DNA from: Bradyrhizobium sp. CB1650
Lineage (GTDB): Bacteria > Pseudomonadota > Alphaproteobacteria > Rhizobiales > Xanthobacteraceae
NCBI RefSeq assembly: GCF_029761915.1
Contig: NZ_CP121695.1
Span: 4,493,501 to 4,557,500, forward strand
Direction: 5' to 3'
Length of the DNA: 64,000 bases
The notes under the pieces were generated by a model. That model ran no database searches and was not told the DNA's origin. It worked only from the letters and a program-made list of their open reading frames with translations. Within the stretch, counting starts at the first letter, position 1, and each line of letters opens with the position of its first letter. The position numbers were made by a program, and so were the translations under genes. Positions 31,245 to 39,484 of this stretch are shown here, in pieces.

Positions 31245-32180
31245 TCAGCGAACCTCCACGCGGCGGATGTAGAGAAGCTGGACGATGACGACCAGAAACA
31301 GGACCGGAAACATTGCGAGCGAGATGGCGGCGCCTTCGCTCAAGAGGCCGGTGCCGATGCCGATCTGATAGGCGTAGGTGGCGAACAGGTGCGTTGCGTT
31401 GGCCGGTCCGCCGCCCGTCATCACATAGACGATCTGAAAGTCCGCGAATGTCTGAATCACCGAGAACAGCATCACGACCATGGTCACGGGCAGCAGCAGC
31501 GGCCAGGTGATGTGCCAGAACCGCTGCCACGGCTTGGCGCCATCGATGGCGGCGGCCTCGTTGAGCTCGGGACTGATGGTCTGCAGGCCAGCGAGCAGGC
31601 TGATGGCGAAGAACGGCACACCGCGCCAGATGTTGACGATTATGATCGAGATCATGGCGAGGTCCGGATCGCCGAGCCAATTGATCCGACCGGTGATCAA
31701 ACCGACATGGTAGAGGAGCCAATTGAGAACGCTGAACGTCGGATCGAACATCCACTTCCAGGCGAAAGTCGAGAGCACGGTCGGGATAATGAACGGCAAC
31801 AGGATGAAAGCACGGGTAAAAGCCTTGCCGCGGAAATTACGGTTGAGCAGCATGGCCAGCCACAGGCCGAGCGCCAGCTTGAAGACGGTGGTCACGCCCG
31901 TATAAAGGAAGGTGTTGTAAACGGCGGTGCGAAAGATCCCGTCATTGAAGATCTTGTAGAAGTTGGCGAGACCGACGAAGTCGCCGGGAATACCAACGCG
32001 CGAACTGGTGACCGACAGCAATATCCCTCGAATGAAGGGATAGGCAATGAACATGCCGAGCAGCACGATGGTCGGTACCAGCAGCACGAACGCCAGCCAG
32101 CGCTCGTCCTCGAGCAAGCGCTGTCGCCGGGGAGGGGGCGCCTCGCGGAGCGTGGTGTCGGAAACCGCGCTTATCGTCAT
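31245..32180 (-). CDS. Sugar ABC transporter permease (MalF type)
   Basis: A 311-residue permease with six helices after a polar, Arg/Pro-rich leader of about 30 residues. The EAA loop is ISPELNEAAAIDGAKPWQRF. Pairs with the MalG-type permease directly downstream. Confidence 0.94.
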   Translation of the reverse strand: MTISAVSDTTLREAPPPRRQRLLEDERWLAFVLLVPTIVLLGMFIAYPFIRGILLSVTSSRVGIPGDFVGLANFYKIFNDGIFRTAVYNTFLYTGVTTVFKLALGLWLAMLLNRNFRGKAFTRAFILLPFIIPTVLSTFAWKWMFDPTFSVLNWLLYHVGLITGRINWLGDPDLAMISIIIVNIWRGVPFFAISLLAGLQTISPELNEAAAIDGAKPWQRFWHITWPLLLPVTMVVMLFSVIQTFADFQIVYVMTGGGPANATHLFATYAYQIGIGTGLLSEGAAISLAMFPVLFLVVIVQLLYIRRVEVR

Positions 32181-32245
32181 GTTCGTCCTCGTCGGCCGGA
32201 AGAGTCCACCGCTTCACGAAAAGTGGGGAGGGGGACGGCTTAACC

Positions 32246-33562
32246 TCAGACGTAGACCTTCTTGAGCTCAGCCTCTGCCCACTTAACGGCATCCTCGGCG
32301 GGCATGCCTTGGACGGCCTTTGCGTACATATCAATGATGACGTACTTGGTTACGACCTCGGCTGCCTTGCGCGTAGAGGGCCCTTGGTAGCCGGCGAAGC
32401 GCCCTGTGCGCGCCGCTTGCTTGTAGGGCAGCATGATCGGGTCGTCGCCCCACAGCTTGTGCTTTTCCCAATCCGTGGTTGGGCCGACCGAGAAGCCCTT
32501 CTGGGAGACGAACCACTTGTCGTAGACCTCTTTGGAGTGAATCCAGCCGAGGAATTTCTTCGCCGCATCCTGGTTCTTCGAATAGCCCATCAGGAGGTTC
32601 GAGAACGGGACGTGATAGCTGAACTGCCCGCCGGGGCCCTTGGGCAGCGCGGCGTGCAGGATGTCGTCCTTCAGTGGGCCGCCTGTCTCCGTCTTGTAGG
32701 TATCCGGCTTGCGTAGAGTCTCGATGTAGATCGAGGCGCCATTGAGCGTGGCGCTGCACGTCCCGGACAAGAAAGCGCGGTTGTTGTTGGAATCGTCCCA
32801 GGCAAGCCCGCCTTCATCGTGGGCATCCTTCCAGAAGCCTACCATGAACTTCACCGACTCGATCGTCGCCGGGCTGTTCAGCACGATTGTCTTGCCGTCT
32901 GCTTCGACCTCCTTACCGCCCCAGGACCACAGGTAGGGGTAAGCGAAAGCGGGCGCGTCGCCGAAGGTGTGACCTAGCGTTTGGCCGATTGGCCGTCCCT
33001 TTGCCTTCAGCTTCTTGCCGGCCTCGCGATACTCCTCCCACGTCTCGGGAAATTTTCCATCCGTGTAGCCGATCTCGGCAAACCAGGACTTTCTGTATGC
33101 GATCTGCAGGCCGACGATGCACCACGGCACTGCAATCCATTTCTTGCCGTCATTGGCGACGGCGCGGGATGTTTCGTAGAAGCCTCCCTGGCTCTTGCCG
33201 AGCGCCTCAGCGAGATCGCTGACGTCTATGACGCTCTCGCCGTAAAGTTGCCCCCAATTGTTGAGGACGCAGACGATGTCGGGGCCTGATCCCGACTGGA
33301 TCGCCGAGGTGACGCGGGCCTGGATATCGTTGGCGTTGATCGTCTCGATATTGAGCTTTATGCCGAGCGCCTTCTCGCCCTCCTTGGCGATTTCGTTGCG
33401 CAGAAGCTGATCTGACGCCGGAACGAAGTCGGTCCAGCGCAGCCAGTGCACCGTGCTGGTTTGCGCATAAGCGGGCGCCCTGCCGGTCGCCAGGATACCG
33501 GCCATGCCGCCCACAAGTGCGGTACCGCCCTTGAGGACGTTGCGTCGGGTTACGGTCGTCAT
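32246..33562 (-). CDS. Sugar ABC transporter substrate-binding protein with a Tat-type signal
   Basis: A 438-residue periplasmic extracellular solute-binding protein (family 1). The N-terminus MTTVTRRNVLKGGTALVGG has a twin-arginine motif and a signal peptide ending near APAYAQ. The chosen ATG (complement of 33560-33562) has GGGAGGG upstream; the open frame continues further without homology. VNFxS-type domain features such as SGSGPDIVCVLNNWGQLY fit the cluster D binding proteins. It is the first gene of the operon. Confidence 0.93.
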   Translation of the reverse strand: MTTVTRRNVLKGGTALVGGMAGILATGRAPAYAQTSTVHWLRWTDFVPASDQLLRNEIAKEGEKALGIKLNIETINANDIQARVTSAIQSGSGPDIVCVLNNWGQLYGESVIDVSDLAEALGKSQGGFYETSRAVANDGKKWIAVPWCIVGLQIAYRKSWFAEIGYTDGKFPETWEEYREAGKKLKAKGRPIGQTLGHTFGDAPAFAYPYLWSWGGKEVEADGKTIVLNSPATIESVKFMVGFWKDAHDEGGLAWDDSNNNRAFLSGTCSATLNGASIYIETLRKPDTYKTETGGPLKDDILHAALPKGPGGQFSYHVPFSNLLMGYSKNQDAAKKFLGWIHSKEVYDKWFVSQKGFSVGPTTDWEKHKLWGDDPIMLPYKQAARTGRFAGYQGPSTRKAAEVVTKYVIIDMYAKAVQGMPAEDAVKWAEAELKKVYV

Positions 33563-34257
33563 GCATCCCTCCCTCGGTGTGTCTGAGTTGATGCTTCTGG
33601 CCAGTCTTGCGCCGGCTGGGAGCCCTCTTTCAGTCGATCGCGCCTCCGCAGTTCGAGGCATGCGCGCGCTGTCGCCGGCACAACACATTGGCTCGAGGAT
33701 CGTTTGTTGATGGTCCGCTTGTAGCGCCGTGGTGGCGAGTGCGCCGCGAAGCCGGGTGAAGTCTTCGCAGGGCGGCGCCGCGACGACATCGTCGCCCATC
33801 GCAACTGCGATATGACCGGCGGCCTGGATCGTGTCGGCGCCGGAGCAAGCGCTTGAACCCTACCGTCATAACGGTCCTCCCGCGCAGCGACGGTATCGCC
33901 GTGGCCAGGCGGGTTTTCCCCGTCTTGTATCAAGTTCGGTACCGGAAGCTGGCGCGACGTCATTGTCGCCCGTCGCAGCAGGAAATCAAGTGCCAGCTTT
34001 GACGCGGCGGCCATGGCCTCACTTCTTGAACTGGCCGGCCGCCGAGGCTACTTGCGTTTTGTCAGGGGTCGTAGAGCGTCGTGCCCCGTGTCGATGATCG
34101 GCGCCTCCAGGCCGCGGCGGAAAAGGGGGGCAGATCCTTGTCTCGGTCGATCACGCGGCGGGAGGGGGGAGTGCGGCTCGAACGACGGAGCTGGGGTCTC
34201 CAGCTCGGGCGCTGCGTTCCCCAGACACGCGATCGGCGCGATGATGGAGTTGTGCTC
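33563..34257. other. Intergenic region with no recognisable gene
   Basis: About 700 bases between the two sugar ABC operons, both on the minus strand. Several open frames of 75-160 codons exist on both strands, but none has a family motif, a fitting ribosome site or a natural amino-acid composition (they are Arg/Pro/Ser-rich, as shadow frames are at high GC). The promoter of the downstream binding-protein gene must lie here. Possibly a decayed regulator gene, but I cannot show it. Confidence 0.5.
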
Positions 34258-34361
34258 CTGTTTTGCCCGACGTGTCAAACGTGCCCTGGCACAGCTCAAC
34301 CCAGCCCGCGCCAAATTCGCCAGCAATTTCTACTTTGCATGGGGTTGTTTTCGAGATTTTT
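34258..34361 (+). repeat. Dispersed repeat, copy A
   Basis: Starts CTGTTTTGCCCGACGTGTCA and ends with CTACTTTGCATGGGGTTG plus TTTTCG (34330-34353), separated by about 50 variable bases. The same two ends occur inverted at 51062-51145. From memory, this arrangement recurs in many Bradyrhizobium intergenic regions. No ORF in it is credible. Confidence 0.72.
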
Positions 34362-34370
34362 GCTGGAGGT

Positions 34371-34457
34371 CGTCATGCCCGGGCTTGTCCCGGGCATCCA
34401 CGTTCTTTTATGCCGCGGGGCAAGTCGTGGATGGCCGGGACAAGCCCGGCCATGACG
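34371..34457. repeat. Palindromic extragenic repeat element (CATGCCCGGGC type)
   Basis: CGTCATGCCCGGGCTTGTCC at the left is matched by the inverted GGACAAGCCCGGCCATGACG at the right, around a CGGG-rich centre. It sits 11 bases beyond the stop codon of the RbsC-type permease gene and so could also stop its transcription. This is a different sequence class from the element at 28979-29106. Confidence 0.78.
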
Positions 34458-34467
34458 GCGCCTCCAT

Positions 34468-35496
34468 CTACTCCGCCGCCTTCTCCCGCAGCCGCTGGGC
34501 GTAGACGTTGATGATCAGCGCTGCCAGCAGGATCAGGCCGCGGATCAGGATCTTCAGGAAGCTGTCGATGTTGACGTGGTCGAGGCCGTTGTTGAGGACG
34601 CCGAGCACGAACAGGCCGACGATAGTGTTGCCGATGCCGCCGCGGCCGCCGAACAGGCTGGTGCCGCCGACCACGACGGCGGCGATGGAATCGAGCAGAT
34701 AGGTATCGAACTCGTTTTGCTGCGCGCTGCCGAAATGGGCGACTCCAAGCATGCCGCCGATGCCGGAGCAGACCGCCGAGATCACCATCACCGCGCCAAG
34801 GATGAGCTTGACGTTGAGGCCGGAATATTCAGCCGCCTCGCGATTTCCCCCGACCATGTAGACGTAGCGGCCAAAGCGCGTGTAGGTCAGCACCAGATGG
34901 CCGCCGAGCAGCATCACCGCGGCGACGATGACGATCCAGGGAATGCCGCCGATCGAGCCGGAGCCCAGGGTGGCGATCAGGTCGGGCACCTTGTAGGCGA
35001 TCTGGCCGCGCACCAGCAGCGCGGAGATGCCGGCCGCGATCTGCATCATCGCCAGCGTCATGATGAAGGAGGGGATGCCGATCACGGTCAGCCCCAGCGC
35101 ATTGACGAGCCCCAGCAGCGCGCAAAGCAGGATGGACAGCAGGATCGCAGCAAGGCCGGGGAGGGGCACGTTGGCGATGTTGACGTACGACTCCTGCAGC
35201 GTGAAGTAGGCGACGGCAATGCCGGTGACGTTGGCGATGCTGGCGATCGACAGGTCGATCTCGGCGCACAGGATCACGAAGGTGAGACCGACCGCGATGA
35301 TGCCCGTCACCGACACCTGCGTCAGGATGTTGCCGAGATTGTCCAGCGTGGCGAAGGAGGGGCTGGCAAAGGCGAAGAAGGCGGACAGGAAAATCAGCGT
35401 CAGGAACGGCGCGATGTTGCGCATCTGCGAGCGCAGGAAGGGCGCAAGGCCCCGCGCTCGCTGACCGGCAGCCGGAACCGTTTCACTACTCGCCAT
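34468..35496 (-). CDS. Ribose-type sugar ABC transporter permease
   Basis: A 342-residue permease of the CUT2 (RbsC/XylH) family with about ten hydrophobic segments. Conserved stretches are FVILCAEIDLSIASIANVTG (the family has G-G-IDLS) and LLDSIAAVVVGGTSLFGGRG. Last gene of a three-gene operon with the ATPase 12 bases upstream. The sugar is unknown. Confidence 0.94.
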   Translation of the reverse strand: MASSETVPAAGQRARGLAPFLRSQMRNIAPFLTLIFLSAFFAFASPSFATLDNLGNILTQVSVTGIIAVGLTFVILCAEIDLSIASIANVTGIAVAYFTLQESYVNIANVPLPGLAAILLSILLCALLGLVNALGLTVIGIPSFIMTLAMMQIAAGISALLVRGQIAYKVPDLIATLGSGSIGGIPWIVIVAAVMLLGGHLVLTYTRFGRYVYMVGGNREAAEYSGLNVKLILGAVMVISAVCSGIGGMLGVAHFGSAQQNEFDTYLLDSIAAVVVGGTSLFGGRGGIGNTIVGLFVLGVLNNGLDHVNIDSFLKILIRGLILLAALIINVYAQRLREKAAE

Positions 35497-35508
35497 CGTG
35501 CTTCTCCG

Positions 35509-37011
35509 TCACGCCGCCTCCAGCAGGCGGTCCTTGCTGACCGGTTCGTTCGCAAATTCCCGCACCACCGCGCCGCGCTTGAGCACCAGGATGCGGTCGG
35601 CCAGCGACAGCACCGTCTCCGGCTCGGTCGACAGCACGATGATGGCAAGCCCCTCGGCGCGGAGGTCGCGGACGATGTTGATGACGTCGTTCTTGGCGCC
35701 GACGTCCATGCCGCGGGTCGGCTCGCACAGCACCAGGAGTTTTGGCGGATAGGTCAGCCATTTTGCCAGCGCGACCTTCTGCTGGTTGCCGCCGGAGAGC
35801 ATGCCGAGGTCGAGACCGACCACCGGTGGCCTGATCTGCAACTGCTCGACCTGACGCTTCGCGATATCGCGCTCCTGCGCCGGCTTGAGCAGCAGTGCGG
35901 AGATGCGATCGAGGATGCTGATCGAGATGTTCTTGTAGACCGGCTCCTGGTGGAACAGCATGGCGCGCCGGCTCTCCGGGACGAGCGCTACGCCCGCGCG
36001 CCGCGCCGCGGCCGTGCTGGCGAACGCCTTTGGCCTGCCGTCGACGGCCAGCCGGCCGCTGTCCGGTTTCAGCTTGCCGAACAGAATGCGCGACAATTCC
36101 TGCTGGCCGCAGCCCATGAAGCCGTAGATGCCGAGCACCTCGCCGGCGCGCGCCTCGAAGGTGACGTCCTGCAGGCTGCGAGCGAGCGATAGCTGGTCGA
36201 CCTTCAGGACCACCGAGCTGTCGCTGCGGCGGGGCAACATCAGATCGTCGGTATAGCTGTGCTCGAGCGCTTCGCCGCCGCGGCCGATCATGGCCTCGAT
36301 CAGCGCGCCCTTGCTGGTGGCTGACGCCGCGGTCTCGGCAACTTTCCTCCCGTTGCGGAATACCGTCACGGTGTCGGACACGCGCAAGATGTCCTCGATG
36401 AAATGCGAGATGAAGACGATGCTGGTGCCTTGCTCGCGCAATCGTCTGAGTGTGGAGAAGAGCCGCTCGACCTCGGGCGGGGAGAGGGCGGAGGTCGGCT
36501 CGTCCAAAATGACGATTCGCGCGCCGGAGAACAGCACGCGCGCGATCTCGATGAGCTGCTGAAGCCCGATCGGGAGATCGCCTAGCCGCGACATCGGATC
36601 GACGTCGATGCCGAAACGGGCGAGCTGCTCGCCGGCCTCGCGCGCCATGCGCCGCCATTGTACGAGGCCGAAGCGGTTGGTGGGCTGGTTGCCGAGGAAC
36701 ACGTTTTCCGCAACCGTGAGGTCGGGCGCGACGCTCAGCTCCTGGTGCACCATGGCGATGCCGGCTGCGTGCGCATCGCGGGCCGAGCGGAAATGCGTCT
36801 CGTGCCCGTCGATCAGGAAGCGGCCGGAGAATTCGGTGTGCACGCCGGCGATGATCTTCATCAGCGTGCTCTTGCCGGCGCCGTTCTCGCCGACGAGACC
36901 GTGGATCTCGCCGGGACAGAGCGCGAAGTCGACACCACGAAGCGCTTCGACGCCGCCGAAGCTCTTCGTGATGCCCTGTAGTTCCAGGATGGGCGAACGA
37001 CCCTCGGACAT
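35509..37011 (-). CDS. Ribose-type sugar ABC transporter ATP-binding protein
   Basis: A 500-residue protein with two fused ABC domains, as in RbsA/XylG. Domain 1 has Walker A GENGAGKST and Walker B RIVILDEPTSAL. Domain 2 has the usual degenerate Walker A (YGFMGCGQQELS) and a normal signature LSGGNQQKVALAKWL with VLCEPTRGMDVGAK. This pattern, with one catalytic and one altered site, is normal for the family. It starts just inside the short gap after the binding-protein gene. Confidence 0.95.
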   Translation of the reverse strand: MSEGRSPILELQGITKSFGGVEALRGVDFALCPGEIHGLVGENGAGKSTLMKIIAGVHTEFSGRFLIDGHETHFRSARDAHAAGIAMVHQELSVAPDLTVAENVFLGNQPTNRFGLVQWRRMAREAGEQLARFGIDVDPMSRLGDLPIGLQQLIEIARVLFSGARIVILDEPTSALSPPEVERLFSTLRRLREQGTSIVFISHFIEDILRVSDTVTVFRNGRKVAETAASATSKGALIEAMIGRGGEALEHSYTDDLMLPRRSDSSVVLKVDQLSLARSLQDVTFEARAGEVLGIYGFMGCGQQELSRILFGKLKPDSGRLAVDGRPKAFASTAAARRAGVALVPESRRAMLFHQEPVYKNISISILDRISALLLKPAQERDIAKRQVEQLQIRPPVVGLDLGMLSGGNQQKVALAKWLTYPPKLLVLCEPTRGMDVGAKNDVINIVRDLRAEGLAIIVLSTEPETVLSLADRILVLKRGAVVREFANEPVSKDRLLEAA

Positions 37012-37017
37012 GGAGGC

Positions 37018-38040
37018 TCAGATCAGGAAATGATCCTGCATCCACTGCATGCCGGCGGCATTGGCCTTGGTCACGACCGGACCGTCGGTGACGACGTTCT
37101 TGGGAATGCCCTGGCCGCTCTTCTCGCCGCCGACGACCGCGGCAACGCCCGCGATGATGGCGCCGCCATGGATGCGACAGGATGGATTGCGCACGGTTGC
37201 GAACATGCGGCCCTCGCTCACCGCCTGGATCGCCGGCGGCATGGCATCGACACCGCCGATCAGGATGTTGGTGCGGTTGCGTGCCTTCATGATGTTATAG
37301 GCGGCGAGCGCCATGTCGTCGTTGTGGAAGAACGCCGCGTCGATCTGCGGATATTTCGTCAGATAAGTCTCCCACAGGCGCGCGGTCTTGGAGACGTCCC
37401 AGTCGGCCGGCTGGGTGTCGAGCACCTCGATGTTCGGGAACTGCTTGACGACCGCATTGAAGCCTTTCGCGCGGCCCTGCGCGCCGGTATGGCCGAGGGC
37501 TCCCTGAGTCATGATGATCTTGCCCTTGCCGCCCATGGCGTTGCACAGAGCCTGCGTCACCGAGGCGCCCATGAACTCGTTGTCGGGAGCGAGGAAGGAA
37601 TGGACGTTGATCTGATCGAGAGGGGCAATCAGCGTGTCCATGTCGATGACCGGGGTGCCGGCATCGATCATCTTCTGCACGGGCTGGGTGAGGGTGCCGA
37701 TGCCGAAGGCCTGGATCGCGACGAAGTCCCACTTCTGCGAAGCCATGTTGTCGATCGCCGCGCGCTGCTTCACGGCATCGAGCTGGCCGTCGAACCAGGT
37801 CACCTCGACATTGAACAGCTTGCCCCAGAATTCCGCGGCCTGCTTGCCTTGCGCGCACCACGTCGCCTGCAGGCCTGCGTTGGAGAACGCCGCCTTCAGC
37901 GGCTTCTCGGATCGTCCGACTTCGGCTGCAAGTGCGGGGTTTATACCCATGCTGCCGAGGATGGCAGTTGCGGCGCCGGCGGTCGCTGCCGCCTGAAGAA
38001 GATCGCGCCTCGTCGTCGAGAAGTCTTTCGTCCCGGACAT
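37018..38040 (-). CDS. Ribose-type sugar ABC transporter substrate-binding protein
   Basis: A 340-residue periplasmic binding protein (Peripla_BP_4). MSGTKDFSTTRRDLLQAAAT shows a twin-arginine motif and a signal ending near NPALAA. The ATG at complement 38038-38040 has GGGAGCGAGCG upstream. The family feature AFFHNDDMALAAYNIMKA (two-lobe hinge region) is present. First gene of the operon; the 128 bases between it and the globin gene upstream may hold the promoter. Confidence 0.93.
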   Translation of the reverse strand: MSGTKDFSTTRRDLLQAAATAGAATAILGSMGINPALAAEVGRSEKPLKAAFSNAGLQATWCAQGKQAAEFWGKLFNVEVTWFDGQLDAVKQRAAIDNMASQKWDFVAIQAFGIGTLTQPVQKMIDAGTPVIDMDTLIAPLDQINVHSFLAPDNEFMGASVTQALCNAMGGKGKIIMTQGALGHTGAQGRAKGFNAVVKQFPNIEVLDTQPADWDVSKTARLWETYLTKYPQIDAAFFHNDDMALAAYNIMKARNRTNILIGGVDAMPPAIQAVSEGRMFATVRNPSCRIHGGAIIAGVAAVVGGEKSGQGIPKNVVTDGPVVTKANAAGMQWMQDHFLI

Positions 38041-38168
38041 CGCTCGCTCCCATAAATTTTGTCGGCGCGTCATTGATTGCGCGGCCGAGCGGAAAGTCTC
38101 TCACAATCGATGAGTTCACGCTACCCAATCTGCAATTGCGCGGGAAATCGTTGGTGCAGCGCAAAGCG

Positions 38169-38573
38169 CTATGCCGGACCGCCGACGAACGCATCGATCT
38201 CGACGAGCAAATTGTCCCAGGCTTGCGCAATGTCAGGCGACCATTCGCCGCCGAGCAGGTCGCGCAGCGTATCCCTGATGACGGCAAAAAAGGCGATGAA
38301 GAGCTCGCGCGACGTGCCATAGGCGTCGTGCGAGGCGGCTTCGCAGGCGATGAGCCGGAAATGTCCGCTGCGTGTCCCGGCGAAGTCGACAATCGCATCG
38401 ATCGTCAGCGCGAGCATCGATCCCTTCACGGGCTCGCTTCCCTGCGAGCGAAACATGGCCTGCGCTTCGGGATGCTCGCGAAACAGCCGCTGATAGACCA
38501 ACGGCGTGAGGTCCGCGCAGCGCATTGCCGCGAGGTCAAAGCTCTGCTCGATCGGATTGAGGGAAGCATTCAT
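38169..38573 (-). CDS. Bacterial globin-like haem protein
   Basis: A 134-residue single-domain globin. The pattern DLTPLVYQRLFREHPEAQAM (helices A-C), MLALTIDAIVDF (helix E) and CEAASHDAYGTSRELFIAFF (F-G region, with the His in SHDAYG as likely haem ligand) is typical of the short bacterial globins annotated in Bradyrhizobium. Role could be oxygen or NO sensing or detoxification. It reads towards the ribose-type ABC operon, with 128 bases between, so they may be co-expressed. Confidence 0.82.
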   Translation of the reverse strand: MNASLNPIEQSFDLAAMRCADLTPLVYQRLFREHPEAQAMFRSQGSEPVKGSMLALTIDAIVDFAGTRSGHFRLIACEAASHDAYGTSRELFIAFFAVIRDTLRDLLGGEWSPDIAQAWDNLLVEIDAFVGGPA

Positions 38574-38594
38574 CGGCGTAGAGGCGGTGCGGGC

Positions 38595-38623
38595 AAAAAA
38601 AGAGCGGGGCCCTGGCCCCGCTC
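38595..38623 (-). terminator. Strong Rho-independent terminator
   Basis: A perfect 9-10 bp stem (GAGCGGGGCC at 38602-38611 with GGCCCCGCTC at 38614-38623) is followed on the minus strand by seven T (complement of 38595-38601). It works only for minus-strand transcripts. It lies 22 bases upstream of the globin start, so it isolates that gene from anything read above it. Confidence 0.85.
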
Positions 38624-38758
38624 AAAAATTGTGTCGACCCTATTATCCCCGATTCTAAGATTTGATCTTGATTGACGGGGCGACGCTGCGTTTTGCGCGT
38701 CAGGGGCTCCTCCCGAGACTTGGACCACCAGACTTCGACCTCGCGGCCAGCCTGAGCG
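38595..38758 (-). ncRNA. Candidate small RNA ending in an orphan terminator
   Basis: A strong minus-strand terminator (38595-38623) has no gene before it on that strand for over 400 bases. Upstream of it, minus-strand boxes ATGACA (38788-38793) and TAGCAT (38765-38770), 17 bases apart, predict a start near 38758 and an RNA of about 160 bases. A hairpin (GACGC-GC with GCGCGTC, about 38682-38701) and a CCCTCCCGC stretch near the 5' end, able to pair with ribosome sites, lie inside. No ORF of note is in it. Expression is not shown. Confidence 0.45.
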
Positions 38759-38793
38759 GGAGGGATGCTAGATCAACTTTTCTCACTTGTCAT

Positions 38794-39030
38794 CATTTTC
38801 GGCAACGATTGTTCAAAATTCGAGCAGTTGACGAAATGATCGGGCTGCGCCCGCCGTAAGCTTATGACAAATATAAGAAATCTGTGGATATGCCGGGGCG
38901 GGACGCTGCCTGAAAGGCCGCACTTTGACAGGGGTCGGGATCCTTCGGACACAGTTTTACGGAATTTTGCCCTAGGACAAAAAGCCGGTCGAAGCGACCT
39001 CGACTCGTGCCCCCTGCGGTGTTTAGTTGA
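38794..39030. other. Intergenic region upstream of the copper block
   Basis: About 240 bases with no credible ORF; the open frames here are low-quality. An AT-richer stretch (AGCTTATGACAAATATAAGAAATC, roughly 38858-38882) is the most promoter-like part. It must contain whatever controls the first DUF2946 gene and perhaps copCD. I cannot point to a known copper-regulator box. Confidence 0.4.
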
Positions 39031-39421
39031 CAGGCGAATGAATGGTTCGGCGGATGCGCGCGCGGCTGCAAAAATTCCTACCCATCGTCCTGATCGCGCT
39101 GGTGATGCAGGTGCTGGCGCCGATCGCGGCGTGCTGGGCGGCGGGGCAGGCCGTTGCCGATCCGCTCCAGAGCGCCGTCATCTGCCACAGCACGAGCGAG
39201 CAGGGCGCCGGCCTCGATGACCAGAGCGGAGCGCCGGCGGCGCATGCCGGTGCGTGCGCGCTGTGTTGCCTCGCGCAGGCCAACGCGTCGCTCGATTCGC
39301 CGCTGCAAGCGACGTTGTCGATTCCCTTCCGCTACGCCGAAAGCGTGGCGTGGCACGCGGCGGCGGATCACGCCGCCACACCTCATCGCGGCTCCAGCGC
39401 CCAGGCGCGCGCGCCTCCGCA
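39031..39421 (+). repeat. 391-bp direct repeat, copy 1 (contains the first DUF2946 gene)
   Basis: Bases 39031-39421 match 41839-42229 at an offset of 2808. I compared both copies by eye and found one difference (T at 39039, C at 41847). Identity ends sharply after GCGCCTCCGCA on the right and at CAGGCGAA on the left. No insertion-sequence ends or target repeats are visible. Confidence 0.93.
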
Positions 39422-39431
39422 ATTGGCGTGA
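39042..39431 (+). CDS. DUF2946-type small cysteine-rich protein, copy 1
   Basis: A 129-residue protein: signal-like hydrophobic segment (residues 13-34, LPIVLIALVMQVLAPIAACW), then a polar domain with Cys48-His49 and a Cys72-x2-Cys75-Cys76 group (GACALCCLAQ), and a His-rich tail. The pattern fits DUF2946 proteins, which are repeatedly next to copper genes and may bind metal; the family has no fixed function. It is identical to the protein at 41850 except for the last two residues (LA here). It comes before a barrel-like protein and copC/copD. A later ATG at 39054 is possible. Confidence 0.8.
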   Translation: MVRRMRARLQKFLPIVLIALVMQVLAPIAACWAAGQAVADPLQSAVICHSTSEQGAGLDDQSGAPAAHAGACALCCLAQANASLDSPLQATLSIPFRYAESVAWHAAADHAATPHRGSSAQARAPPQLA

Positions 39432-39484
39432 GCGTGGCGGCCGATCGGCTGCCAAACTTGAGCGTCAATTTGCGGAGACCTTTC

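Noticed and set aside
33810..34504. Open frames of 88 to 163 codons between the two ABC operons as possible genes
   Set aside because: No ribosome site, motif or sensible composition; part of the longest lies across repeat elements.
34576..36192. 538-codon plus-strand frame across RbsC and RbsA genes
   Set aside because: Shadow of two conserved ABC genes on the other strand; composition is His/Asp/Arg-rich as expected for antisense frames.
38862..39071. 69-codon minus-strand frame as the gene served by the strong terminator at 38595-38623
   Set aside because: No ribosome site or motif, and it overlaps the repeat and the start of the DUF2946 gene; it also ends about 240 bases before the terminator. 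A small RNA is a better explanation.
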